Part shown: piece by piece, positions 1 through 6,521 of the stretch
Layout: each line of letters starts with the position of its first letter
How positions within the stretch are numbered: position 1 is the first letter of the stretch
Assembly (NCBI GenBank): GCA_937880705.1
Contig: CALGRZ010000071.1
Span: 1 to 22,087 of the forward strand
Direction: 5' to 3'
DNA from: an uncultured Alistipes sp.
Lineage (GTDB): Bacteria; Bacteroidota; Bacteroidia; Bacteroidales; Rikenellaceae
DNA: 22,087 bases
Translations under genes and position numbers: made by a program
Notes under the pieces: model-generated
Database searches by the model: none
Told to the model about the DNA's origin: nothing
What the model saw: the letters and a program-made list of their open reading frames with translations, nothing else

Positions 1-57
1 TTCCGTGTGCCTATCGCACGCCTTGCAGCGGCTCACGCAGCTCTCAGCCAGAAGTAA
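1..57 (+). CDS. 3' end of an upstream gene (partial, unidentified)
   Basis: An open frame enters from the left edge and stops with TAA at 55-57. Its last residues read FRVPIARLAAAHAALSQK. A strong terminator hairpin begins about 20 bases after the stop, which is the usual arrangement for the end of a gene, and the other two frames do not stop so neatly before it. Eighteen residues are too few to identify a family, so no function is given. Confidence 0.4.
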   Translation, partial: FRVPIARLAAAHAALSQK

Positions 58-78
58 TATACGACACTTCCGATAGCG

Positions 79-115
79 GTGGGGTTGTCCTTTGGGGACA
101 GCCCCACTCTTTTTT
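79..115 (+). terminator. Rho-independent terminator after the upstream gene
   Basis: A 12-bp stem (79-90 with 96-107, one G-U pair) closes a 5-base loop and is followed directly by a T-rich run (TCTTTTTT at 108-115). The position just after the stop codon at 57 suggests that it ends the upstream transcript. Confidence 0.85.
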
Positions 116-137
116 CACACCACCTCGCAGAGCAATA

Positions 138-169
138 TTTGGCCATTCGGAAAATTTTTGCTATATTTG
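138..169 (+). promoter_or_regulatory. Bacteroidota-type promoter for the outer-membrane protein gene
   Basis: The -33 element TTTG (138-141) and the -7 element TATATTTG (162-169) are separated by 20 bases, an excellent match to the Bacteroidota housekeeping promoter pattern. Transcription should begin near 176. This makes both the ATG at 189 and the ATG at 246 possible starts; the signal peptide decides for 246. Confidence 0.75.
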
Positions 170-245
170 TATTCGCACAACACGCGCAATGCCCTACCGA
201 GATTCACTGGGCACTACAACTGTTCAACACTATAAACCTAACGAT

Positions 246-731
246 ATGAAGAGATTATTGATTTGTCTGGCACTACTCTGCGGCATTATGCTACCCACCG
301 CGGAGGCTTCAGCACAGGAGGCGGGAGAGTTTCGTCTGGGTCTTCGTGCAGGATACTACACTCGAGCCAAGGCCATGGGTGTAGGTCTTTATGGTAACTA
401 CGGCATCACCGACTGGCTCAACATTGAGCCGGGCGTAAATGTTATCTGCAAGCATGACAGCTCGGTAGATGTATACTGCGACTTTCAGGTACCCCTGGAG
501 GTAGCACTCTACTGGCACATCTTTCCGATTGTGGGTATCAGCGTCAACGACATCGCCTCGCGCAGTGCACACGCCGATTCATGGTCGTTTGGTGTCAACC
601 TCGGCATGGGATGCAGCTACGATTTCAGCATGCGCTGGAATGTCACCGGACAGGTCAAGTGGATGGGTCAGACGGCCAAGAACAACAAGAGCCCGGTAAT
701 CATACAGGTGGGCATGGGCTATAACTTTTAG
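246..731 (+). CDS. Small outer-membrane beta-barrel protein, putative
   Basis: This 161-residue secreted protein begins with a classical signal peptide (MKRLLICLALLCGIMLPTAE, cleavage likely near ASA-Q, about residue 24). The start at 246 is preferred over an in-frame ATG at 189 because the latter would put 19 polar residues before the signal peptide. The mature part alternates aromatic, hydrophobic and polar residues in short strands broken by glycine turns. It ends in a typical barrel strand with C-terminal phenylalanine (GMGYNF), as in small 8-stranded outer-membrane barrels of the OmpA/OmpW/PorT type. It has its own promoter and is separated from its neighbours by terminators, so it is probably monocistronic. 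No ligand or transport role can be read from the sequence. A shared beta-barrel fold is the safest call. Confidence 0.65.
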   Translation: MKRLLICLALLCGIMLPTAEASAQEAGEFRLGLRAGYYTRAKAMGVGLYGNYGITDWLNIEPGVNVICKHDSSVDVYCDFQVPLEVALYWHIFPIVGISVNDIASRSAHADSWSFGVNLGMGCSYDFSMRWNVTGQVKWMGQTAKNNKSPVIIQVGMGYNF

Positions 732-835
732 GCGTGGGCCTCACGATAGCATAGGAGATAACCTTTAGGCATGGAGCACAACTAAACTAATCGCGCATGT
801 ACGCGCATAGCTGCTCACACAGCCACACAACATAG

Positions 836-889
836 GGGCTTTGACCGTCGGTTTTTACCGAGCATACGAGGTCAAAGCCCTCGTTTTTT
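836..889 (+). terminator. Long terminator hairpin before korA
   Basis: An 11-bp perfect stem (836-846 with 870-880) encloses a smaller inner hairpin (849-852 with 857-860, loop TTTT). A T run follows at 884-889. It lies about 105 bases after the outer-membrane gene stop and upstream of the korA promoter, so it most simply ends the outer-membrane gene transcript. The interval 732-1064 contains only this hairpin and the following promoter; no small gene is visible in it. Confidence 0.75.
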
Positions 890-964
890 ATGGTGACACC
901 AAATAAAAACGGTAAATACGAAAAATAATTCGAGTTTTTTGGTACACCCAATAACTTTTTTTCG

Positions 965-972
965 TATATTTG
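965..972 (+). promoter_or_regulatory. -7 element of the korAB promoter
   Basis: TATATTTG matches the Bacteroidota -7 consensus. A TTTG that could serve as the -33 element lies at 938-941, but its spacing of 23 bases is longer than usual, so the upstream element is uncertain. Transcription would start near 979, giving a leader of roughly 85 bases before korA. Confidence 0.65.
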
Positions 973-1064
973 TGTAAAATTATGGGGTGCCGTATTCAGG
1001 CACGCCTGTGTGACTATGAATATATCAAAATAACTATTAACATAAATCTACAAACTTCACTACA

Positions 1065-2906
1065 ATGGACAAAGTTAATGTACATGAGCTGCAAGATGTT
1101 GTAATCCGTTTCTCGGGTGACTCTGGTGACGGTATGCAGCTTACCGGTACACTCTTTTCGGACACTTCGGCACTGTTGGGTAACGGCATCTCGACCTTCC
1201 CCGACTACCCCGCCGAGATTCGCGCACCGCAGGGTACTGTTGCAGGTGTGTCGGGCTTCCAGGTACACATCGGTGCATCGCGCGTGGACAACCCCGGCGA
1301 CTACTGCGACGTGCTGGTAGCCATGAACCCCGCAGCCCTTATCGCAAACCGTAAGTGGCTCAAGCCTTCGGCTACGGTAATCATCGATGGTGACACCATG
1401 ACCGAGGATAACATCCAGAAGGCTGGCTTCAAGACCATGGATCCTATCAAGGAGCTCGGCTTGGAGGGCTACAACGTGGTTATCCCCGACATCACCACCA
1501 TGACCAAGGAGGCTCTGAAGGATCTGGGCATGGACAACAAGGCTATGGTAAAGTGCAAGAATATGTTTGCACTGGGTATCTGCTTCTGGATGTACAACCG
1601 TCCCGATGACTATGCTCGCAACTTCCTCGACTCGAAGTTCGCCAAGAAGAACCCCATCGTTGCCGAGGCCAACAAGCTCGTTATCGAGGCCGGCTACAAC
1701 TATGCAGCCAACACCCACCAGTTTGCCAACAACTATACCATCGCTCCCGCCGAGCTGGAGAAGGGTGTCTACCGCTCAATCAACGGTAACACCGCTACCG
1801 CATGGGGCTTCTGCGCCGCATCGGAGAAGTCGGGTCGTCCCCTCTTCTGCGGTTCATACCCCATCACTCCCGCAACGGTAATTCTCGAGGAGCTTGCCAA
1901 GCGCAAGGATCTAGGTGTTAAGACCGTACAGGCCGAGGATGAGATCGCAGGTATCTGCACCGCCATTGGTGCTGCCTATGCAGGTAACTTCGCCGTGACT
2001 ACCACTTCGGGCCCCGGTATCTCGCTCAAGAGCGAGGCTATGGGTCTTGCGGTGATGGCCGAGCTGCCTCTGGTTGTTGTTGACGTACAGCGTGGTGGCC
2101 CCTCGACAGGTCTTCCCACAAAGACCGAGCAGAGCGACCTGAACCAGGCTCTCTATGGCCGTAACGGTGAGTGCCCCATGGTTGTTATCGCAGCATCGTC
2201 GCCCAGCGACTGCTTCCACTACGCATTTATGGCAGGTAAGATCGCCATGGAGCATATGACACCCGTTATGCTGCTCTCTGACGGCTTTATCGCCAACGGC
2301 TCGGAGCCTTGGAAGATCCCCTCGATGTCGGAGTACCCCGCTATCGTACCTCCCATCGTAGATCCTCGTCAGGGTGAGGAGTTCATGCCTTACGCTCGTA
2401 ACGAGAAGCTCGCTCGTGGCTGGGCATTCCCCGGCAAGGAGGGCTTGGAGCACCGTATCGGTGGTCTGGAGAAGGATAAGCTCAAGGGTAGCATCTCGCA
2501 CGACCCGAAGAACCACCAGGAGATGGTTCACACTCGTAAGCGCAAGGTTGAGCTTGTTGCCGAGGAGCTTCCCGAGTTGAAGGTATTTGGTGCCGAGGAG
2601 GCCGATGTACTTGTTGTCGGCTGGGGCGGTACCCGTGGTCACCTCCACAGCGCAGTTAAGCAGCTGCAGGATGAGGGCAAGTCGGTGGCACACCTCCACT
2701 TCAACTACATCTATCCCATGCAGAAGGGTGTAGGCGATATCCTCAAGCGTTACAAGCGTATCGTAGTATGTGAGCTCAACGAGGGTCAGTTTGCCAACTA
2801 CCTCCGTCAGCAGTTCCAGCACGTTACCATCGAGTCATTCGGCAAGACCGAGGGTCAGCCCTTCACCGTTGTCGAGCTCAGGGAGCATATCGAGTCAATG
2901 CTTTAA
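1065..2906 (+). CDS. korA: 2-oxoglutarate/2-oxoacid:ferredoxin oxidoreductase, alpha subunit (gamma-alpha fusion)
   Basis: KorA (613 aa) forms with KorB a cytoplasmic enzyme that reversibly converts a 2-oxoacid plus CoA to acyl-CoA and CO2, with ferredoxin as electron acceptor. The N-terminal gamma-type domain (about residues 10-195) starts with the diagnostic GDSGDGMQLTG segment. The alpha (pyrimidine-binding) domain follows, with YPITPAT at about 265-271 and a QAEDE/TTSGPG stretch just after. A transketolase-C-like domain ends the protein (about 500-613). The length and the gamma-alpha fusion are typical of this family in Bacteroidota. It lies 49 bases upstream of korB, in the same unit. 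Arginine codons are almost all CGT, unlike neighbouring genes, which suggests strong expression. 2-Oxoglutarate is the usual substrate of this subfamily; other 2-oxoacids cannot be excluded by eye. Confidence 0.93.
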   Translation: MDKVNVHELQDVVIRFSGDSGDGMQLTGTLFSDTSALLGNGISTFPDYPAEIRAPQGTVAGVSGFQVHIGASRVDNPGDYCDVLVAMNPAALIANRKWLKPSATVIIDGDTMTEDNIQKAGFKTMDPIKELGLEGYNVVIPDITTMTKEALKDLGMDNKAMVKCKNMFALGICFWMYNRPDDYARNFLDSKFAKKNPIVAEANKLVIEAGYNYAANTHQFANNYTIAPAELEKGVYRSINGNTATAWGFCAASEKSGRPLFCGSYPITPATVILEELAKRKDLGVKTVQAEDEIAGICTAIGAAYAGNFAVTTTSGPGISLKSEAMGLAVMAELPLVVVDVQRGGPSTGLPTKTEQSDLNQALYGRNGECPMVVIAASSPSDCFHYAFMAGKIAMEHMTPVMLLSDGFIANGSEPWKIPSMSEYPAIVPPIVDPRQGEEFMPYARNEKLARGWAFPGKEGLEHRIGGLEKDKLKGSISHDPKNHQEMVHTRKRKVELVAEELPELKVFGAEEADVLVVGWGGTRGHLHSAVKQLQDEGKSVAHLHFNYIYPMQKGVGDILKRYKRIVVCELNEGQFANYLRQQFQHVTIESFGKTEGQPFTVVELREHIESML

Positions 2907-2955
2907 GATTTAGACACCATAAGTTAGAAACTGTTTAACACTTTAGATTAGAACT

Positions 2956-3987
2956 ATGGCAGATTTCAAATATACAGCCGCTGATTTCAAGAGCGATCAA
3001 CAGGTTAAGTGGTGTCCGGGTTGCGGTGACCACGCCATTCTTAACGCTGTACAGCGCACCATGCCCGAGGTGGCAGATGCACTGGGCAAGCCCCACAACA
3101 TGTTTACCTTCGTGTCGGGTATCGGTTGCTCGTCGCGCTTCATCTACTACATGAAGACCTTTGGCTTCCACACCATCCATGGTCGTGCCAACGCCATTGC
3201 TACCGGTATCAAGACCGCCAACCCCGAGCTCTCGGTTTGGGTATGCACCGGTGACGGTGACTCGTTGGCTATCGGTGGTAACCACTTCATCCACGCCATC
3301 CGTCGTAACATCGACCTCAACGTGATCCTGTTCAACAACGAGATCTACGGTCTTACCAAGGGCCAGTACTCTCCCACCACCAAGCTGGGTAAGATCACCA
3401 AGACCTCACCCTTCGGTACTGTGGAGAAGCCCTTCACACCCGGTGAGTTGGTTATCGGTGCCAAGGGTACCTTCTTTGCCCGCACCATCGACCAGGAGGT
3501 GATGCTCACCAAGGAGTGTCTGCTCGCAGCAGCCAAGCATAAGGGTATGGCTGTTACCGAGGCTCTGGTTAACTGTATGATCTTCAACGATAAGACCCAC
3601 GCACTGTTTGCAGGTGACAAGGCTACTCGCGAAGAGAACACCATACACTTGGTACATGGCCAGAAGATGCTCTTCGGCAAGGAGAAGCAGAAGGGTCTGG
3701 TATTCGAGAATATGCGTCTTAAGGTTGTCACCGTCGGTGAGGATGGTTACACGCTCGACGACGTGTTGACCCACGATGCCAAGACTGCCGACACCACCCT
3801 GCACTCGATGCTGGCCGCTATGAAGTACCCCGAGTACCCCGTAGCAGTAGGTGTTATCCGCGATGTTGACGATGAGAACGTCTACGATCAGCGCGTTGAG
3901 CAGCAGGTTGAGGAGGTTAAGGCCAATGCCAAGATCAAGTGCGTTGACGACCTCTTGCGTTCGGGTCAGACTTGGGAGATTAAGTAA
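2956..3987 (+). CDS. korB: 2-oxoglutarate/2-oxoacid:ferredoxin oxidoreductase, beta subunit
   Basis: KorB (343 aa) is the thiamine diphosphate and iron-sulfur subunit that pairs with KorA. Cysteines C20 and C23 (WCPGCGD), C58 (GIGCSSR) and C207 (VNCMIF) sit where the family binds its single [4Fe-4S] cluster. The thiamine diphosphate/Mg motif runs from GDGDS (99-103) to NNE (127-129). The KGQYSPT segment just after it is typical of OFOR beta subunits. No extra ferredoxin domain is fused, so a separate ferredoxin must accept the electrons. Codon use matches korA (CGT-rich). A strong terminator 27 bases after the stop ends the two-gene operon, so a delta/ferredoxin subunit gene is not adjacent here. 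Confidence 0.94.
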   Translation: MADFKYTAADFKSDQQVKWCPGCGDHAILNAVQRTMPEVADALGKPHNMFTFVSGIGCSSRFIYYMKTFGFHTIHGRANAIATGIKTANPELSVWVCTGDGDSLAIGGNHFIHAIRRNIDLNVILFNNEIYGLTKGQYSPTTKLGKITKTSPFGTVEKPFTPGELVIGAKGTFFARTIDQEVMLTKECLLAAAKHKGMAVTEALVNCMIFNDKTHALFAGDKATREENTIHLVHGQKMLFGKEKQKGLVFENMRLKVVTVGEDGYTLDDVLTHDAKTADTTLHSMLAAMKYPEYPVAVGVIRDVDDENVYDQRVEQQVEEVKANAKIKCVDDLLRSGQTWEIK

Positions 3988-4014
3988 TCTCTCTCTCGTA
4001 TCGCACAGTCCATG

Positions 4015-4052
4015 GAGGGCTATCCGACAATTGTCGGGTAGTCCTCTTTTTT
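4015..4052 (+). terminator. Rho-independent terminator of korAB
   Basis: A 14-bp stem (4015-4028 with 4033-4046, two G-U pairs) with a 4-base loop is followed by six Ts (4047-4052). It is located 27 bases after the korB stop. Confidence 0.9.
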
Positions 4053-4104
4053 ATCCGATGCCAATTTTTAGAGGTGGCGGCCCGTAAATATCAATAATTT
4101 TTCT

Positions 4105-4112
4105 TATCTTTG
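4105..4112 (+). promoter_or_regulatory. -7 element before the TPR-HTH regulator
   Basis: TATCTTTG matches the -7 consensus and lies 18 bases before the ATG at 4131. No clear TTTG/TTG is seen 19-21 bases upstream, so the promoter may be weak or need an activator. The leader would be very short (about 10-12 bases). Confidence 0.6.
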
Positions 4113-4130
4113 AGCGTTTAATCATAGATT

Positions 4131-5771
4131 ATGAGACTCTTCACACTGATAGCTACCCTGCTACTCGTTGGCTGCTCCTCGGACAGAGCCACCATCGAGC
4201 GCATCGCCACGGCCGAAGCCTGCCTTGCGGAGCAACCTGCCGAGGCACTCGCCATAATGCAGGGTGTTGACCCTGCACAGCTGCGCGGCAACGGAGATCG
4301 AGCACGCTACGCACTGGTGATGAGCGAGGCGATGTACTACAACCGCATAGCGACCGATTGCGACAGCCTCACCCGCAGCATGGTGGAGTACTACAACAAC
4401 AATGGCAGTGACGAGCAGCGCGCGCGAGCCCTATACCAACATGCGTTGGTGGTGAGCCGCAGTGGAGAGAGGGCCGAGGCCATGTACTCGCTGATGATGG
4501 CCGAGGAGGCGTGCGCCCTCATAGATAACCCCCGCCTCGAGGGTCTTGTACACCGCACCATGGGTGATATATATGGTGATGACTGCCTCTTCAACAATGC
4601 ATATCAGGCCTACCTGCACAGCCACGACTGCTTCGAGCGTGCATCGTTAGTCGAGCACTGCGCCTTTGCCGAGTACGACATGGGCTGCATGCTCATTGCC
4701 ATGCGCGACTACGACCAGGCCGAGGAGGTGCTGCTCTCGGCACGCGACTACGCCATCAATGAGCAAAACAGCAACCTGCTGTGTGACGTGCTTCACAAGC
4801 TCGCAGAGCTATATATCGACAGCGACAACTTCGCGCAGTGCGAGAGCTGCATGCAGCTCTTCGACGAGCATGAGTGCCTGCACTACGGCGAGGCTAACTA
4901 CCTATGTTATAAGGCTATGTGCGAGGCCAATCGCGGCAACGGCACTGCGGCCTACGAGGCCCTTGCCTCGGCCTACGAGGTGGAGAAGCGCGATGATGAC
5001 TACATCACCTACGCCCGCTATGTTGTAGACCGCACGCTGAACAACGTGGATGGTGCGCTGCTCTGGCACGAGATAAACAAGCATAAGCAGGACGATATGC
5101 TGCTGGAGGTTTTGGAGCAGCCCGTACTCAACATGCAGGTCAGCCTGTTGAGGCAGACGCTCGACTCGGAGAAGCGCGAAAGAGAGCTTATCACGCAGCG
5201 CAACACCATCATCTGGATAGGCCTCACGCTGCTGGCCATAGCCGCCATATTTATATATTGGTATCGCATGCGTCGCAAGAATGAGGATATCGCACAATAT
5301 GTCGAGACTATCGGTGAGCTGCGTCGCGTCAACAGCGAGCTGCCCAAGGCCATGAACGACTCTATCGCCGCACTCTACCGCGACCGCTTCAGCGAGCTTA
5401 ACGAGTTGTGCGAGATATACTACGACCACAACGGCTCGACACGTCAGAAGAACATGGTATTCTCGAAGTTGTGCCGTACCATCGACGTCATCAAGTCGGA
5501 CGAGGGTCGCATAGAGAGCATGGAGAGTGCCGTAAACACCTACCGCGACAACCTTATGAGCCGTCTGCGCGAGCAGCTGCCCAAGCTCTCGGAGCGTGAC
5601 CTGCGTGTGGCACTATACACCTTTGCCGGCTTCTCGAACCGCACCATCGCCATCTTCCTGGATAGCGACCCCATATCGGTGTCGAAGATGAGGTACAACA
5701 TCCGACATAAGCTCCGCAAGATCGAGAGCGAGGAGGCCGAGGCCATCTATAACGCACTTACCGAGAAGTAA
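4131..5771 (+). CDS. Lipid-anchored, membrane-spanning TPR protein with C-terminal LuxR-like HTH
   Basis: This is a probable transmembrane regulator (546 aa). The N-terminus is a lipoprotein signal with lipobox LLVGC (C15). Residues about 20-330 are helical, with repeated A/Y/L-rich pairs (for example ALYQHALVVSRSGERAEAMY) typical of tetratricopeptide repeats. One transmembrane helix spans about 359-379 (WIGLTLLAIAAIFIYW), followed by basic residues (RMRRK), so the C-terminus should be cytoplasmic. A helical linker leads to a segment at about 486-531 (LSERDLRVALYTFAGFSNRT, then SVSKMRYNIRHKLRKI). That segment resembles the spacing of LuxR/GerE-type helix-turn-helix domains. Bacteroidota carry many such TPR-TM-HTH proteins, and their ligands are mostly unknown. 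It starts a tight unit with two small lipoprotein genes (5 bases, then a 4-base overlap). DNA binding is inferred, not proven; the C-terminal domain could instead act in protein contacts. Confidence 0.75.
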   Translation: MRLFTLIATLLLVGCSSDRATIERIATAEACLAEQPAEALAIMQGVDPAQLRGNGDRARYALVMSEAMYYNRIATDCDSLTRSMVEYYNNNGSDEQRARALYQHALVVSRSGERAEAMYSLMMAEEACALIDNPRLEGLVHRTMGDIYGDDCLFNNAYQAYLHSHDCFERASLVEHCAFAEYDMGCMLIAMRDYDQAEEVLLSARDYAINEQNSNLLCDVLHKLAELYIDSDNFAQCESCMQLFDEHECLHYGEANYLCYKAMCEANRGNGTAAYEALASAYEVEKRDDDYITYARYVVDRTLNNVDGALLWHEINKHKQDDMLLEVLEQPVLNMQVSLLRQTLDSEKRERELITQRNTIIWIGLTLLAIAAIFIYWYRMRRKNEDIAQYVETIGELRRVNSELPKAMNDSIAALYRDRFSELNELCEIYYDHNGSTRQKNMVFSKLCRTIDVIKSDEGRIESMESAVNTYRDNLMSRLREQLPKLSERDLRVALYTFAGFSNRTIAIFLDSDPISVSKMRYNIRHKLRKIESEEAEAIYNALTEK

Positions 5772-5776
5772 CCACT

Positions 5777-6028
5777 ATGAAAGGAGTCCTCACATACGCC
5801 ATTACGTTGGTCGGCATAGCTCTCTTGGCAAGCGGATGTTCAAAGGATGATAGCATATATGACCCCTCCAAGACACCTCCCATCACCAAGCGTCCCAACA
5901 AGACCATCACCATACGCCGACCCAAGAGCGTACGCCCGATTACGGCCGAGAGGCCTCTATCGGTTCAGTCGGATGAGCCTACGAAGGAGTATGACACGTT
6001 ATCCCAACAACCAGACACACGACCATGA
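5777..6028 (+). CDS. Small lipoprotein A, likely surface-exposed, unknown function
   Basis: This 83-residue precursor has a lipoprotein signal peptide ending in the lipobox LASGC (C21). The residues after the cysteine are SKDDS, close to the lipoprotein export signal (lysine plus two acidic residues near the +1 cysteine) that sends lipoproteins to the cell surface in some Bacteroidota. The mature part is short, proline- and arginine-rich and probably disordered, with the block KTITIRRPKSVRPITAERPL followed by SV and DEP. The next gene encodes a paralogue with the same block. It starts 5 bases after the TPR-HTH stop and overlaps the next gene by ATGA, so the three are very likely co-transcribed and coupled. 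I do not recognise the family. The short length makes a spurious ORF possible, but the signal peptide, paralogy and coupling argue against that. Confidence 0.7.
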   Translation: MKGVLTYAITLVGIALLASGCSKDDSIYDPSKTPPITKRPNKTITIRRPKSVRPITAERPLSVQSDEPTKEYDTLSQQPDTRP

Positions 6029-6339
6029 AACAGATTATAATACAAGCCCTTATAACCATCCTTGTTGCGATTATGGCATGTGGTTGTGAAGCGATGGGAC
6101 CACAGAACCCCGGACCTGATACTCCGCCACAGCCTGTGTTCAAACCCAAAAAGACAATAGTCATTCGCAGACCCCAAAAGGGTAAGCCTATCACCACACC
6201 GCGTCCTCTATCCGTCGGCACTCAAGATGAGCCAAGTGAGGGGCCAAGCGAGGGGTTGAGCGAGGAGATAGTATTGAGTGAGGAGGAGTTTGAGCAATTT
6301 TTGGAGAGCAACAACGACTACTTCTACGTTGTAGAGTAG
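6025..6339 (+). CDS. Small lipoprotein B, paralogue of the preceding gene, unknown function
   Basis: The predicted protein has 104 residues. A hydrophobic signal segment ends in a cysteine-rich lipobox region (IMACGCEAM; C19 or C21 could be the lipidated residue). No acidic export signal follows, unlike the upstream paralogue, so its location may differ. The central block KTIVIRRPQKGKPITTPRPL plus SV and DEP closely parallels lipoprotein A. It adds an acidic tail made of SEG/SEE repeats, ending in aromatic NNDYFYVVE. The basic centre and acidic tail suggest a charge-based contact with itself or with a partner. Translation is coupled to the upstream gene through ATGA at 6025-6028. The function is unknown; the pair probably arose by tandem duplication and then diverged. 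Confidence 0.7.
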   Translation: MKQIIIQALITILVAIMACGCEAMGPQNPGPDTPPQPVFKPKKTIVIRRPQKGKPITTPRPLSVGTQDEPSEGPSEGLSEEIVLSEEEFEQFLESNNDYFYVVE

Positions 6340-6363
6340 ACCCTCGGAGAAGACACAGCAGAT

Positions 6364-6392
6364 GAAGAGCGACCTCAAATCGCTCTTCGTTT
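6364..6392 (+). terminator. Probable terminator of the TPR-HTH/lipoprotein unit
   Basis: A perfect 9-bp stem (6364-6372 with 6380-6388) and a 7-base loop lie 25 bases after the lipoprotein B stop. The T tract is weak (GTTTGTATT), so termination may be partial. Confidence 0.6.
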
Positions 6393-6421
6393 GTATTATT
6401 GTGTGGCTGGTTTGTATTATT
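6389..6421 (+). repeat. Two direct 12-bp copies of GTTTGTATTATT
   Basis: GTTTGTATTATT occurs at 6389-6400 and again at 6410-6421, 21 bases apart, that is two helical turns. It lies between the terminator hairpin and the GH3 promoter, on the side where a regulator could bind. It may also be chance in AT-rich DNA. Confidence 0.5.
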
Positions 6422-6456
6422 CGAGGGTGTGATTTTAATTTTTATAAAAATTAACG

Positions 6457-6464
6457 TATCTTTG
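6457..6464 (+). promoter_or_regulatory. -7 element of the GH3-GH2 promoter
   Basis: TATCTTTG matches the Bacteroidota -7 consensus. The -33 position holds only the weak TTTT at 6433-6436 (20-base spacing). Transcription would start near 6471, leaving a leader of about 50 bases before the ATG at 6522. Confidence 0.65.
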
Positions 6465-6521
6465 TAGTTAAAGCGAGTAGCGACAAAATGTGACAAAACT
6501 TACAACTAAATACAAACACTT

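Noticed and set aside
836..889. Riboswitch controlling korAB.
   Set aside because: The hairpin lies upstream of the korAB promoter element, so it is not in the korAB leader. A terminator of the preceding gene is simpler.
1911..2822. Long minus-strand ORF (303 codons) opposite korA.
   Set aside because: It is a mirror frame of a strongly biased coding gene, without promoter or recognisable domain.
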